From CAIJXB01 sp964455905 (GTDB taxonomy: Bacteria; Chlamydiota; Chlamydiia; Chlamydiales; Rhabdochlamydiaceae), in the NCBI GenBank assembly GCA_964455905.1, contig CAYVYN010000003.1, positions 186,001 to 250,000 on the forward strand: DNA of 64,000 bases. Reading direction: 5' to 3'. The notes beneath the pieces were generated by a model that saw only the letters and a list, made by a program, of their open reading frames with translations, had not been told where the DNA came from and did not search any database. The position numbers and the translations under genes were made by a program. Of the stretch, positions 42,111 through 50,126 are shown in pieces; position 1 is the stretch's first letter; each line of letters begins with the position of its first letter.

Positions 42111-44060
42111 ATGCAATCAATAAATTTTTCTATTCATAGTTCTGAAATTTTTAATCTATTTCCTTCTTTTAAATCAGTATTTTCTCCCGAAAAAGTTAGT
42201 TTGGTTGCGCTTCCTGTTTTAGCGGGATTAGTTGTTGGGCTAGGATTAACCGCTGTATCTGGTTCTGCTCTTTTGGGAGGAGTTGCTGGATTAGGTGTCG
42301 GGGTTGTTGTCCTTAAGGTTCTAGAAAAGCCTGGTCTTATTAGCATAACACCTGATGGCCAAGGATCTCGCTTGCCTGAGCTTGAAACAAACCAAGCTCC
42401 TACAGGAATCTCCTTAAACACTTTAGGACGAGCCGCTTTAAGAGCTGATGCGGTATATCGCTCTACGTATCAAGGTCAGTTAATAGGTATAGAAGATACT
42501 GGGTATATAGGTAGTGGTCACTTGAGATTAGACGATAGCTATGGGACTCCAGGTGTTCATAGAGCCGGCTCTTTAGCTTTGGATAGGCAGTTTTACGAGA
42601 ACAGAAAAGCCAAGGTATTAAGAGAGGTTGCTCCGTATGCGCATAATACTGAATCAAAAGCAGCCTATCTGGATCTCTTTAATAGTTCTGTTTTTACAGA
42701 CAACGCTAGACTTGGTTGGACAGATACTATCGAAGGTCTTATAGATACGCATAATCGCTTTCGTGATATTATGAAAAAACGCTTTTCAAAACAGCTTTCT
42801 ATTGTGATTTTAGGTGGGGGGCCTAGTGGATTAGCTGCGGCGATTGCGTTTTATAGGCAAGGATTTAGTGTTTTTCTTTTTGGAAAGCGTTTAGAATCGG
42901 CAGAAGAGAATGCCTTTTCTTCTCTTACTCAGCCATTTAGTATGATTCCCTACTGTTATTCTTTTTTGAACTCTCTTGGGGTGAGTCCGGTTACTCTTTG
43001 CGAAGCTTTTGGTGGGGTTGTTGAAGGAGTAAATGAAAAAGAGCGCATAGAAAATGCGATCAAGGCTTTGATAACGCTTCCTTCTGAGAAAAAAGCAAAC
43101 GAAAAAAGTGGATTAGGATTTGCTGCCAAATATATTCCTGGCGCTGCTAGTTTACCTATGGCTAAGTTACAGGAACTGATATTTCGAATAGTTAAGGATA
43201 TAAATAGTAGCAATCCTATGGATTTACAGATGTTTTCTGATCTAGAATGTACTGGATCGATTAAAGATTCTATGACAAAAAAACACACTCTTAGTTTTGT
43301 TAGGGCTGGAAGCGATTTAGTCCTTAAGTTATTTCCAGATGTAGTTTACAATGTAGCAGGCGGTAAAATTAATGATATTTTAGAGATGCCGTTTGTTTCA
43401 ATCGCAGGAGAAGGCCCTGCGCCAAAATATTATGGTATGGGGGCTTATTTTACTCCATTGCAACCCGAAGAAGAGGCTCCTAGAGAGCAGCGCTTATCTA
43501 GAGCTATCAGAGTGTTTTCTTCAGAAAAAACTTTTCAAGAGATAGATCCAGATCCTATATATTGTAACGTGGAGCTAAGTGAAGAGGAGTTTAGAAGCAC
43601 AGACTTACAAAGACAAATTATTTCTGAAATAGAGCATGATGTCCAGGTTCGATTTAAAGGGAAGGCTTTTCCAATTGCTATTACGTTAAAGCGTGTGCAA
43701 ACAGCAGCTATGGAATTTAGCCCTGTAGCTGGTCGTTTTACTCTTTTACAAAGATTGCCTCAGTTTATTTTTTGTGGAGGGGAGGCTCTTTTAAACCGTG
43801 ATTTTATTAGAGCAGCTGGAGTGGATTTTAGTTTTTTAGGACTCATTCGTTTGAATAAAATATTTACAAGTTGGATGAGACAAATTGATTTGCAAACTAA
43901 TAAAGACGGAAATTGGCTGGGCTATCACATTGAGAATTCGAGTTGGAAAGAGGGACTGATTCAACCTTACAATGAGACCGCAGAGCTTTTACAAAGGCAG
44001 TCTGCTCAAACAATTTTAAATCTCTTCGCTAGGGAGTTGGTTATCCCAGAGGCTGGCTAA
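42111..44060 (+). CDS. FAD-dependent oxidoreductase with N-terminal membrane segment
   Basis: A 649-residue protein. It begins with a polar stretch, then a strongly hydrophobic Gly/Val-rich segment (about residues 25-75, LPVLAGLVVGLGLTAVSG and VAGLGVGVVVLKVLEK), then an unassigned region to about 220. A Rossmann FAD-binding site follows (LSIVILGGGPSGLAAAIAFY, about 230-250). Near the C-terminus FIFCGGEALLNRDFIRAAGVDF looks like the second FAD (GD-like) site of aromatic hydroxylases/monooxygenases. The substrate cannot be told. The start is taken at the ATG. A GTG 15 codons upstream is also possible, and neither has a strong ribosome binding site. The hydrophobic segment suggests membrane or inclusion-membrane attachment. 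Confidence 0.65.
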   Translation: MQSINFSIHSSEIFNLFPSFKSVFSPEKVSLVALPVLAGLVVGLGLTAVSGSALLGGVAGLGVGVVVLKVLEKPGLISITPDGQGSRLPELETNQAPTGISLNTLGRAALRADAVYRSTYQGQLIGIEDTGYIGSGHLRLDDSYGTPGVHRAGSLALDRQFYENRKAKVLREVAPYAHNTESKAAYLDLFNSSVFTDNARLGWTDTIEGLIDTHNRFRDIMKKRFSKQLSIVILGGGPSGLAAAIAFYRQGFSVFLFGKRLESAEENAFSSLTQPFSMIPYCYSFLNSLGVSPVTLCEAFGGVVEGVNEKERIENAIKALITLPSEKKANEKSGLGFAAKYIPGAASLPMAKLQELIFRIVKDINSSNPMDLQMFSDLECTGSIKDSMTKKHTLSFVRAGSDLVLKLFPDVVYNVAGGKINDILEMPFVSIAGEGPAPKYYGMGAYFTPLQPEEEAPREQRLSRAIRVFSSEKTFQEIDPDPIYCNVELSEEEFRSTDLQRQIISEIEHDVQVRFKGKAFPIAITLKRVQTAAMEFSPVAGRFTLLQRLPQFIFCGGEALLNRDFIRAAGVDFSFLGLIRLNKIFTSWMRQIDLQTNKDGNWLGYHIENSSWKEGLIQPYNETAELLQRQSAQTILNLFARELVIPEAG

Positions 44061-44175
44061 AGTTCAGATAGTTTTTTGGTCCTCTAAATAAATTCTTAAA
44101 CCTTTTAAAAAAGCTGGAAAGAAAATCGAAATAAGGCGATCTTCTATCTTAAAGAGATTAAAAAAGGATGCTAGG

Positions 44176-44790
44176 ATGCAAGTTACAGATATGCTTCAAA
44201 TTTATGTGGAACTGCTCGTCATTAGCAGCCCCTTTGTAGCGATACCCACACTACTTAATTTAACAAAAGGGCGCTCTTGTCGTGAAAAACAACATGTCGG
44301 AATTTTAGCTGCTATTACTGTTGCAGTTGTTTTAGTGGCTTCTACATGGCTTGGAAAAGGTTTTTTAGAGTTTTTAGATATTCGGATCGCAGCATTTCAA
44401 TTGGCCGGTGGTTTTGTGATTTTTTTACTAGCTCTTTCTATGTTAAATGCTCAAGTTGGGGCACAAGAAGAGGTCGGAGCCTTACAGGAATCGGTTGGTG
44501 TAGTGCCTTTAGGTATTCCTCTCATGGCAGGTCCTGGAGCTATTAGCAGCGTAATTGTTTCAACGACTGAATTCACCGGGGTGGTTAATCAAGTTGTGAT
44601 TAGCTTGTGTTCTTTGGCTGTAGCTTTGACTCTTTGGGTTTGTCTTTATTTTGCTGTTTTTTTAGAGAGATTTTTGGGTGCGATGGGATTAAATATTATG
44701 AGTCGTTTAGGTGGGCTGATTTTAGCAGCTCTTGCGGTTGAATCAATGGCTAATGGGGCTCTAGGACTTTTTCCTGGGCTACGAGGATAG
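44176..44790 (+). CDS. MarC/UPF0056-family membrane protein
   Basis: A 204-residue protein with six hydrophobic helices and the MarC-family features: SPFVAIPTLLNLTKGRSCREKQ near the start (usual wording NPIGxxPxFLxLT), FQLAGGFVIFLLALSML, VVPLGIPLMAGPGAISSVIV (about residues 111-130), and a C-terminal RLGGLILAALAVESMANG. The family is of unknown function; the old link with multiple antibiotic resistance is not supported. The AGGATGCTAGG sequence precedes the ATG. The 3' end overlaps the convergent kinase-like gene by 41 bases. Confidence 0.88.
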   Translation: MQVTDMLQIYVELLVISSPFVAIPTLLNLTKGRSCREKQHVGILAAITVAVVLVASTWLGKGFLEFLDIRIAAFQLAGGFVIFLLALSMLNAQVGAQEEVGALQESVGVVPLGIPLMAGPGAISSVIVSTTEFTGVVNQVVISLCSLAVALTLWVCLYFAVFLERFLGAMGLNIMSRLGGLILAALAVESMANGALGLFPGLRG

Positions 44791-45640
44791 TTCTTTCAGA
44801 GAGCTTTTTTTCTACGAATACCAAAAGAGAAGGAGCTCTTTTTTTTAAATAAGAAAGAATAAGCGCGCATTGTTTTTCTACCGGAGCATTTTCTTTTTTT
44901 AAGTTTCCAATATCAAAAAGAATAGGTTTCCCTTCTAGCACACCCATATTATATTCCAAGCTGATATCAGAGTCGTATAAGTTTTTACTTTCTCTTGCAC
45001 GTAAAAGATCTAGTAAGGAAGAGAAAAAAGGCTCGAGGTCTTTTTCTTGATTTTGAGATAGTTTTTGTTCGAAGTAGGGAAGAAAGTTTTCTGCTTTTTT
45101 TTGCAGGATAAAGCCTGTTTTTTTTGTACTAAGTGTGTGCCGTATATTTAGGTTATCGTAAATCTCTAAGAGACTATCTAAAGGACTGTTTTTGTCTAGT
45201 TGTAGATATATAAGGGCAGTTTCTTCTTTGAGCTCTTTGTAAGCTAGTTCATAGCTGGTAAAGTCTAATTCTTTTTTTTTGTTTTTGTCGTTTATTAGAT
45301 CGGTGGTGAATTTTTTTGGTACGAGCTTTGTCCAAAAAGGAGCTTCAAGCTTTTCCCAGCGAAAAAGTTTTAATACGTATTGATTATCTTTTGAAAGAAA
45401 TGTAAAGCACTGCTGCCCCTTTTTTAAAAAATAGAAGGGTTGAGATAGCATCGATTCAATTTCTTTTTTCTCTTGAGAAGATAGTTCTATAAGGAATTTG
45501 GCTTCTACCTCATTTGAGCAGGAGGGGATAAGATTTTGTGCTCGAAATCCTTTTGTTTGTTTTTGACAAAGATCTCCTATAGCGGCAAATCCTAGTATAT
45601 TTAAGGTGATATAAAGGAGGAATTTCGATTTTTTTTGCAT
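44750..45640 (-). CDS. Exported or anchored protein with kinase-fold-like motifs
   Basis: A 296-residue protein starting with a hydrophobic segment (about residues 5-21, FLLYITLNILGFAAIGDLC, possibly lipidated at Cys or simply anchored). The rest is Lys/Glu-rich. It contains FTFLSKDNQYVLKLFRW (a strand pair ending in a lysine placed like a kinase beta-3 lysine) and later YDSDISLEYNMGVLEGKPIL followed by FDIGNL, which mimics the catalytic loop (Asp...Asn) and DFG region of small-molecule or protein kinases. I do not recognise a named family. The gene is preceded by a terminator and overlaps convergent marC by 41 bases. The kinase-fold reading is my inference from motif order only. Confidence 0.5.
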   Translation of the reverse strand: MQKKSKFLLYITLNILGFAAIGDLCQKQTKGFRAQNLIPSCSNEVEAKFLIELSSQEKKEIESMLSQPFYFLKKGQQCFTFLSKDNQYVLKLFRWEKLEAPFWTKLVPKKFTTDLINDKNKKKELDFTSYELAYKELKEETALIYLQLDKNSPLDSLLEIYDNLNIRHTLSTKKTGFILQKKAENFLPYFEQKLSQNQEKDLEPFFSSLLDLLRARESKNLYDSDISLEYNMGVLEGKPILFDIGNLKKENAPVEKQCALILSYLKKRAPSLLVFVEKKLSERTILVAQEKVLEPH

Positions 45641-45659
45641 AAAAAGTGCTATTGTGAAT

Positions 45660-45685
45660 AAAGAGGGGAAAAAAAACCCCTCTTT
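45660..45685 (-). terminator. Terminator after the DUF3604 gene
   Basis: Perfect stem AAAGAGGGG / CCCCTCTTT (45660-45668 and 45677-45685) with an 8-base loop that reads as T residues on the minus strand. It sits immediately downstream of the DUF3604 stop. Confidence 0.75.
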
Positions 45686-45687
45686 GA

Positions 45688-47613
45688 TTATTTTGCGCTA
45701 GTTTTTTTTGCTTTTTTAGCTGCAACTACTGGCATGTCGTGTAAGTCAATCCAGATAGGAGAACTCCATGCAATATGACCATCTTCTTGTAAAATACGAA
45801 TGTAGTAATACACAAAAGGAGGTAGATCATTACCACCTGGAAGTGCTACCTGAGAGATCATTTCGCTATCATCAAAATTGAAATCACAAGTGAATCCTTC
45901 TGGTTTGATTGTATGAATTGTTGAACCATTTCTGATGATTTCTATTGAGGCGACTGGTCCTGTTCCAGCTACATATCCAGTGATGTGGCGATTATAAACA
46001 AGGCCTGGTTTTATTTTTGTACTTAGTTCTGATCCGATTGATGCCCCTGCAATAGAAAAGCCAAGAATAATTCTTTCTCCTGTTGTTGCGTAACATTGGC
46101 GATTAAATAAGGCTTGGAAAAGGGAGTCTCTTGTGTGATCAGTAGCTAAAATAGCTGTGAGTCCTGGAGAATATTGTGTTTGGTCGCTGTCGTAAAAATC
46201 ACTAAATAAATCTCTATCATCAAGTCCTCCGGCTACAAAACCAAAGCGGCAGTTTTTATTAAGCGCTTTTTGAATGGAGCCATCTGCTGATTCAGCGATC
46301 CCTTTTTTACTTGTAGTTTTAATAGGTCGAAGGTTGCCTTCTTTAGCAAGACATTCAGAGGATCCCCAGGCATTGTAAATTTCTACGACTCTTTCAAATT
46401 CTGGAGAAAAGTCAGAGAAATCATTGCCAAATTTTTTAGCCATGGAAAAGCTAGGGATGGAAATAAGTTCTTTAGGGGCTAGGCCTTTATAGATCTTTTT
46501 CAGGTTTGTATTTTTGCTATCTTTTTTTCGTAAAATAGCTTTATTGTCTTTAGCAAAAACAAAAGTTCTAAGACCTTCTTCAGGACTTTCATTGAACCAT
46601 TGCATTCCTAAAAAGCTGACAAATCTACCATCTTCGTTAAATTCTGTTACATAAGTGTTAATCGTTTTCCATTCTTCATTGGATGTTTCTTCTGCGCTTT
46701 CAAAAGAGGACGTAGAAAAAAACTGAAGAGATTTTTCATCGCGAACATGGCGTAAACATGTTTCAATATTTTCAGAAGAATCAACTCTTTCTGATTCGCC
46801 ATGTAAGAGTCCCCAAAAAAGGCTTTTGTCTTGCTCGATAAAGCATTTTATTGGATGAGAGTAGAATTTTTCTTTCGTTTTAAGAATTTGTAATTGTATG
46901 CGGTAGATTCCTGGCTCGTTGAAATAAAGATTGGGAAGGTTTAGAAATCCTGTTTCTGGAACAAAAAGCTTCCAGCTAAGGTTTTCACGTAGATGCTCGT
47001 AGGTTAATTCAATCAGTGTCCCTTCGGGTGCATTATTTGTAAGGTTGCCAAAACTATCTTCGAAACGTAGGGTTACATCAAATCGTTTGTTTTTAGCTAC
47101 GATAGAGGGGGCTATGATACGAATAAATTGCAGGGCGTTTCCTTTTATATCCATTGTAAAAGTTTCAGGGTCTTTGTAGTCTCCTTTTCCTTTTGGATCG
47201 ATATAAATAAGAAATGACTTTCTTCTTTGTACAATTGTTTGGCAGCGAGTGCCGAGTTCTTCAATTTTGTTAGGGTTTGTATCTGGAGTTCCAATTCCGA
47301 TGATGAAATTTTCACCGGCTTTAATTTCGGAAGGGAGAACGAATTCAAAATCAGGGACAATACTTTCTGCTGAGTCTAGAGTTTTTGCAGCGATAGTTTT
47401 TCCATCAGGAAGAACACCCCAAATAAGATTCCTTTTTTCTTTTAAATTTACATCGGGAGTTTCCCAGTCAATTTCTCTGCCTTTGGATTGAATGTCAAAT
47501 TTAATTCGACTTCCTTTAGGTAAATTGATAGCTGTTGTATACGTGAACTTCCAAGAGAAAATTTCCCCTGCGTAAGATACGTTAGGTTCTGTTAGGCAAA
47601 TAGATCGTCGCAT
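45688..47613 (-). CDS. DUF3604-family protein, probably with altered metal site
   Basis: A 641-residue protein resembling DUF3604 (PHP-like, distantly related to metal-dependent phosphoesterases). Recognisable stretches are LFWGLLHGESERVDSSENIE (about residues 268-287), VSFLGMQWFNESPEEGLRTF, ERVVEIYNAWGSSEC, NCRFGFVAGGLDDRD (about 475), GLTAILATDHTRDSLFQALF and YATTGERIILGFSIAG. In standard members the HG(H/E)S, D-x-H and SDxH elements supply metal ligands. Here the later ones read STSSFES and GGLDDRD, so several ligands seem to be lost. There is no signal peptide. The N-terminal 260 residues are beta-rich. A terminator follows. The physiological role is unknown. Confidence 0.75.
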   Translation of the reverse strand: MRRSICLTEPNVSYAGEIFSWKFTYTTAINLPKGSRIKFDIQSKGREIDWETPDVNLKEKRNLIWGVLPDGKTIAAKTLDSAESIVPDFEFVLPSEIKAGENFIIGIGTPDTNPNKIEELGTRCQTIVQRRKSFLIYIDPKGKGDYKDPETFTMDIKGNALQFIRIIAPSIVAKNKRFDVTLRFEDSFGNLTNNAPEGTLIELTYEHLRENLSWKLFVPETGFLNLPNLYFNEPGIYRIQLQILKTKEKFYSHPIKCFIEQDKSLFWGLLHGESERVDSSENIETCLRHVRDEKSLQFFSTSSFESAEETSNEEWKTINTYVTEFNEDGRFVSFLGMQWFNESPEEGLRTFVFAKDNKAILRKKDSKNTNLKKIYKGLAPKELISIPSFSMAKKFGNDFSDFSPEFERVVEIYNAWGSSECLAKEGNLRPIKTTSKKGIAESADGSIQKALNKNCRFGFVAGGLDDRDLFSDFYDSDQTQYSPGLTAILATDHTRDSLFQALFNRQCYATTGERIILGFSIAGASIGSELSTKIKPGLVYNRHITGYVAGTGPVASIEIIRNGSTIHTIKPEGFTCDFNFDDSEMISQVALPGGNDLPPFVYYYIRILQEDGHIAWSSPIWIDLHDMPVVAAKKAKKTSAK

Positions 47614-47693
47614 ATTTACTGGTTCCCCATTTTAAAAAAGCTTATTTTGCCTCAAAGAGTTTTGTTTTTCAAGAAAGAACCCCTTTTTCAATT

Positions 47694-49037
47694 CTATTTT
47701 CGGCTTTTATGGCTTCGTTGTGTGATTTTTATTTTTTGAATGGACCTGGGGTCAGAAGCTAAGATTTCAAGATCTACATCGTCAAGGTGAATTTTGGATC
47801 CTATTCCAGGAATTGATCCAGTCTTGTGGAAGACATATCCTCCGATGGTATCATATTCGATGCTGTGTGGTACTTTTACTCCAAGGTCTTCTTCTAGGTC
47901 TATAATGCTCATTTTGGCATCTACAATCCAACCTCCAGAGGAGAGGGGCGTGTAGATTTTTTCTTCTTGTGTGTCGTGTTCGTCTTCTATTTCTCCGACC
48001 AGTTCTTCCAAGATGTCTTCAATAGTGACGATTCCTTCAGTTCCACCGTATTCATCTACAACAATAGCTAGGTGGGTTTGTTTGTTTCTAAATTCTTGTA
48101 AAAGTAATGCGATTTTTTTTGTTTCGGGAGTGTATAAGGCTGGTTTTACAAGGTGTTCGATGGTTTTTTCTAAGGCAGCTTCTGATTCGTGGTTTTCGAT
48201 GTGTTTTGTGTAAATAGATAAGATGTCTTTGTATAAAAGAATTCCAATAATTTTATCGACATTCTCTTTGTAAACAGGGATTCGGCTATAGCCTTCTAAA
48301 GAAAAGTAACGAGTTGCTTCTTTGATTGAGGTGTCTGAAGATAAGGAAAATACATCTATCCGAGGCACCATGACTTCGCGTACGATTCTATCTTTAAACG
48401 AAATCACTGTTTGAATCAATTTGATTTCATTTTTTTCAAGATAACGCCCCAGTTCAGATTGATTAAGGTATTCTTGCAGTTTTTCTTTTAGCTCAGGAGG
48501 TAGTTTTTGTGTCGACTGAGGGGGGGGCGTAATAAATTGCTTTAGCTTTGTGTAGCATAGGATAAATGGAAAGCATGGAGTCATAAGAACACACGTTGGA
48601 AAAGAGAGGATCTTGGAGGCTTTTCCTGGATTTTTTTCAATCAGAAGAGTCGAGATGAGCTCAATGCAAAGAGAGATAGATAAAATAAGAGCAATTTCTA
48701 GCAATGAAGAGATGTAAAAAGAAAACGTTTTTAATTGTTGAATATGTTGTGTGTGTTCGTAGGCATCGTGAATAAACAGAAAATAGAATGATACAAAGCC
48801 GAAAATTAAGTAGTAGAAAATTTTGGTGAGTTGTACGGAGAAGAGAATAGAGTCCCAAAATTGTTCAGGTCTTAACGATTTAAAAAAAGACAGGAATGGG
48901 AAATATGTTTTGTTTTCTATGGTTTCTTTGCTTTGTAATCTTCCAAGAGTTTGTAGAGAGATGTGAAATCCGGAAGCGATTGCGGCTGGAAGGAGAATAA
49001 GAGCTAAGTATAAAATGATTTCGTATAGGGCGGGCAT
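47694..49037 (-). CDS. CNNM/CorC-type CBS-domain membrane protein
   Basis: A 447-residue protein of the TlyC/CorC group (CT423-like). The N-terminal 180 residues hold four hydrophobic segments. Then come the linker IVREVMVPRIDVFSLS, two CBS domains (about residues 215-340; SRIPVYKENVDKIIGILLYKDIL and LAIVVDEYGGTEGIVTIEDI), ELVGEIEDEHD, and a C-terminal CorC_HlyC transporter-associated domain (WIVDAKMSIIDLEEDLGV). Such proteins are linked to Mg/Co homeostasis; the hemolysin label is historical. The CT423-ybeY neighbourhood is conserved in chlamydiae. It is the third CNNM-like gene in this window. Confidence 0.88.
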   Translation of the reverse strand: MPALYEIILYLALILLPAAIASGFHISLQTLGRLQSKETIENKTYFPFLSFFKSLRPEQFWDSILFSVQLTKIFYYLIFGFVSFYFLFIHDAYEHTQHIQQLKTFSFYISSLLEIALILSISLCIELISTLLIEKNPGKASKILSFPTCVLMTPCFPFILCYTKLKQFITPPPQSTQKLPPELKEKLQEYLNQSELGRYLEKNEIKLIQTVISFKDRIVREVMVPRIDVFSLSSDTSIKEATRYFSLEGYSRIPVYKENVDKIIGILLYKDILSIYTKHIENHESEAALEKTIEHLVKPALYTPETKKIALLLQEFRNKQTHLAIVVDEYGGTEGIVTIEDILEELVGEIEDEHDTQEEKIYTPLSSGGWIVDAKMSIIDLEEDLGVKVPHSIEYDTIGGYVFHKTGSIPGIGSKIHLDDVDLEILASDPRSIQKIKITQRSHKSRK

Positions 49038-49123
49038 GATTTGAGCTTTAGTTTTGTTTTAGCTGATTAAACCGTGTAGAGCTATTTTAAGACAAGATTT
49101 TTTTGTTGTCAGCTTTTGGGGAG

Positions 49124-49585
49124 TCAAGTTTTGTTTTTTGGTTTTAAAGAAAATCCGCTGGTGATTTTAAGGCATCTTTTTTCCATCTTTCGCATGACTC
49201 TTTTTGATATTGGATCTAGGTCGTCGTAGCCTATTAGATGAAGGAGGCCGTGTATTACGTAGAGGGTTGTTTCTTCATAGGGGTCTATTCCTTTTTTTTC
49301 AGCGTAGGTGATTGCTGTTTTGGGGCAGACGAAAATTTCTCCTAGGATATGAGAGGTGGTTTCTTTTGAAGACGGTAGGTCGATGGGAAATGACATGCAG
49401 TCTGTCGAAGATGGGTCGTTGAAAAAGTCGGCGTGTATTTTTTTTGTTTTTGCGTCGGAGATGAAGTGGACGATGACCTCGTTGGTGTATACACCAAGCT
49501 CACTGAGTAAGAAAGGGATCATTTTCTTTAAAGTGGCCGAGGCTAGTTTTAAGTCTTTTTGTTTGTTGTGTATAGTGATGAGCAT
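49124..49585 (-). CDS. ybeY: Endoribonuclease YbeY
   Basis: A 153-residue YbeY/UPF0054 metalloenzyme of 16S rRNA maturation and ribosome quality control. The signature reads LYVIHGLLHLIGYDDLDPIS (about residues 107-126): the first two zinc-binding histidines are present, but the third, normally in GYDH, is replaced by Asp. The conserved Arg element and STDCMSFPID are present. The initiating ATG abuts the U-tract of the terminator of the preceding gene, leaving no Shine-Dalgarno sequence; no better in-frame start exists nearby. Translation may therefore be leaderless or weak. It is followed 86 bases later by the CNNM gene. Confidence 0.88.
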   Translation of the reverse strand: MLITIHNKQKDLKLASATLKKMIPFLLSELGVYTNEVIVHFISDAKTKKIHADFFNDPSSTDCMSFPIDLPSSKETTSHILGEIFVCPKTAITYAEKKGIDPYEETTLYVIHGLLHLIGYDDLDPISKRVMRKMEKRCLKITSGFSLKPKNKT

Positions 49586-49591
49586 AAAAAA

Positions 49592-49614
49592 AAGGACAGG
49601 TTTGGCCTGTCCTT
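49592..49614 (-). terminator. Terminator of the small basic protein gene
   Basis: Perfect 9-bp stem AAGGACAGG / CCTGTCCTT (49592-49600, 49606-49614), 5-base loop, followed on the minus strand by eight T residues that run directly into the ybeY ATG. Confidence 0.88.
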
Positions 49615-49630
49615 ATAAATTGTTTTGAAA

Positions 49631-49792
49631 CTAAGGAAGAACTGGTGTTTTAGGAAGTCCTGTAACTTTGTCGTTTTCTCCGTCTTTCCAGCGTCCTAGC
49701 TTTCTGAGTACATCCACACGTTCAAAACGTTTAAGAACGTTTCTTTTTTGCGCAGATTTACTGGATTTTCCGTAGCTCGGGTGTCTTGACAT
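49631..49792 (-). CDS. Chlamydia/Verrucomicrobia small basic protein
   Basis: A 53-residue, highly basic protein read directly from the minus strand: MSRHPSYGKSSKSAQKRNVL, then KRFERVDVLRKLGRW, ending GLPKTPVLP. It matches the short conserved family known only from Chlamydiae and Verrucomicrobia (TIGR04137, annotated as small basic protein), whose function is unknown but whose composition suggests ribosome or RNA binding. It is followed by a strong terminator. The start ATG is the natural N-terminus of the family. This is a lineage marker for the window. Confidence 0.88.
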   Translation of the reverse strand: MSRHPSYGKSSKSAQKRNVLKRFERVDVLRKLGRWKDGENDKVTGLPKTPVLP

Positions 49793-49820
49793 ATGGGTAC
49801 CTATTTATTGCATTTTTGCT

Positions 49821-49994
49821 TTATTTAATTTTAGGAATAAAAAAAGAGTCAGCTCTTACGCCAACAACTGCGTTTTCGTGTGGCTTATATCCAGCAGCGA
49901 GATTTTCTTTTTTAGGACCTGTTTTTTTCGCGGGAGCCTTACATCTTTTCGGGCTGCGTTGTCTACGTTCTTCTTGTTTGCTAATTCTAACCAT
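49821..49994 (-). CDS. Small conserved basic protein (57 aa)
   Basis: A 57-residue protein MVRISKQEERRQRSPKRCKA..., with KKTGPKKENLAAGYKPHENA in the middle. It is very basic in its first half and probably soluble. The start at 49994 has TTGGAG 8 bases upstream. Longer in-frame starts lie upstream of the predicted transcript start and are not credible. It shares the transcript with the 53-residue small basic protein 28 bases downstream. I believe similar short proteins occur next to ybeY in other chlamydiae, but I cannot name a function. Confidence 0.7.
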   Translation of the reverse strand: MVRISKQEERRQRSPKRCKAPAKKTGPKKENLAAGYKPHENAVVGVRADSFFIPKIK

Positions 49995-50018
49995 GATGAA
50001 ACTCCAAATTTTGCACTG

Positions 50019-50048
50019 ATTGTAGAACTTTTGCCTAAAAAGACGCAA
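50019..50048 (-). promoter_or_regulatory. Promoter of the two small basic protein genes
   Basis: Minus-strand TTGCGT (50048-50043), 18-base spacer, TACAAT (50024-50019), about 25 bases upstream of the 57-residue gene's ATG. Confidence 0.6.
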
Positions 50049-50126
50049 GTAACTTTTGAGCCTATAATGAAAAAAAATGGTTTTTTTTTAAAGAAAGTGT
50101 TTTTTGAGTCTTTTTTTTGATGGGTT

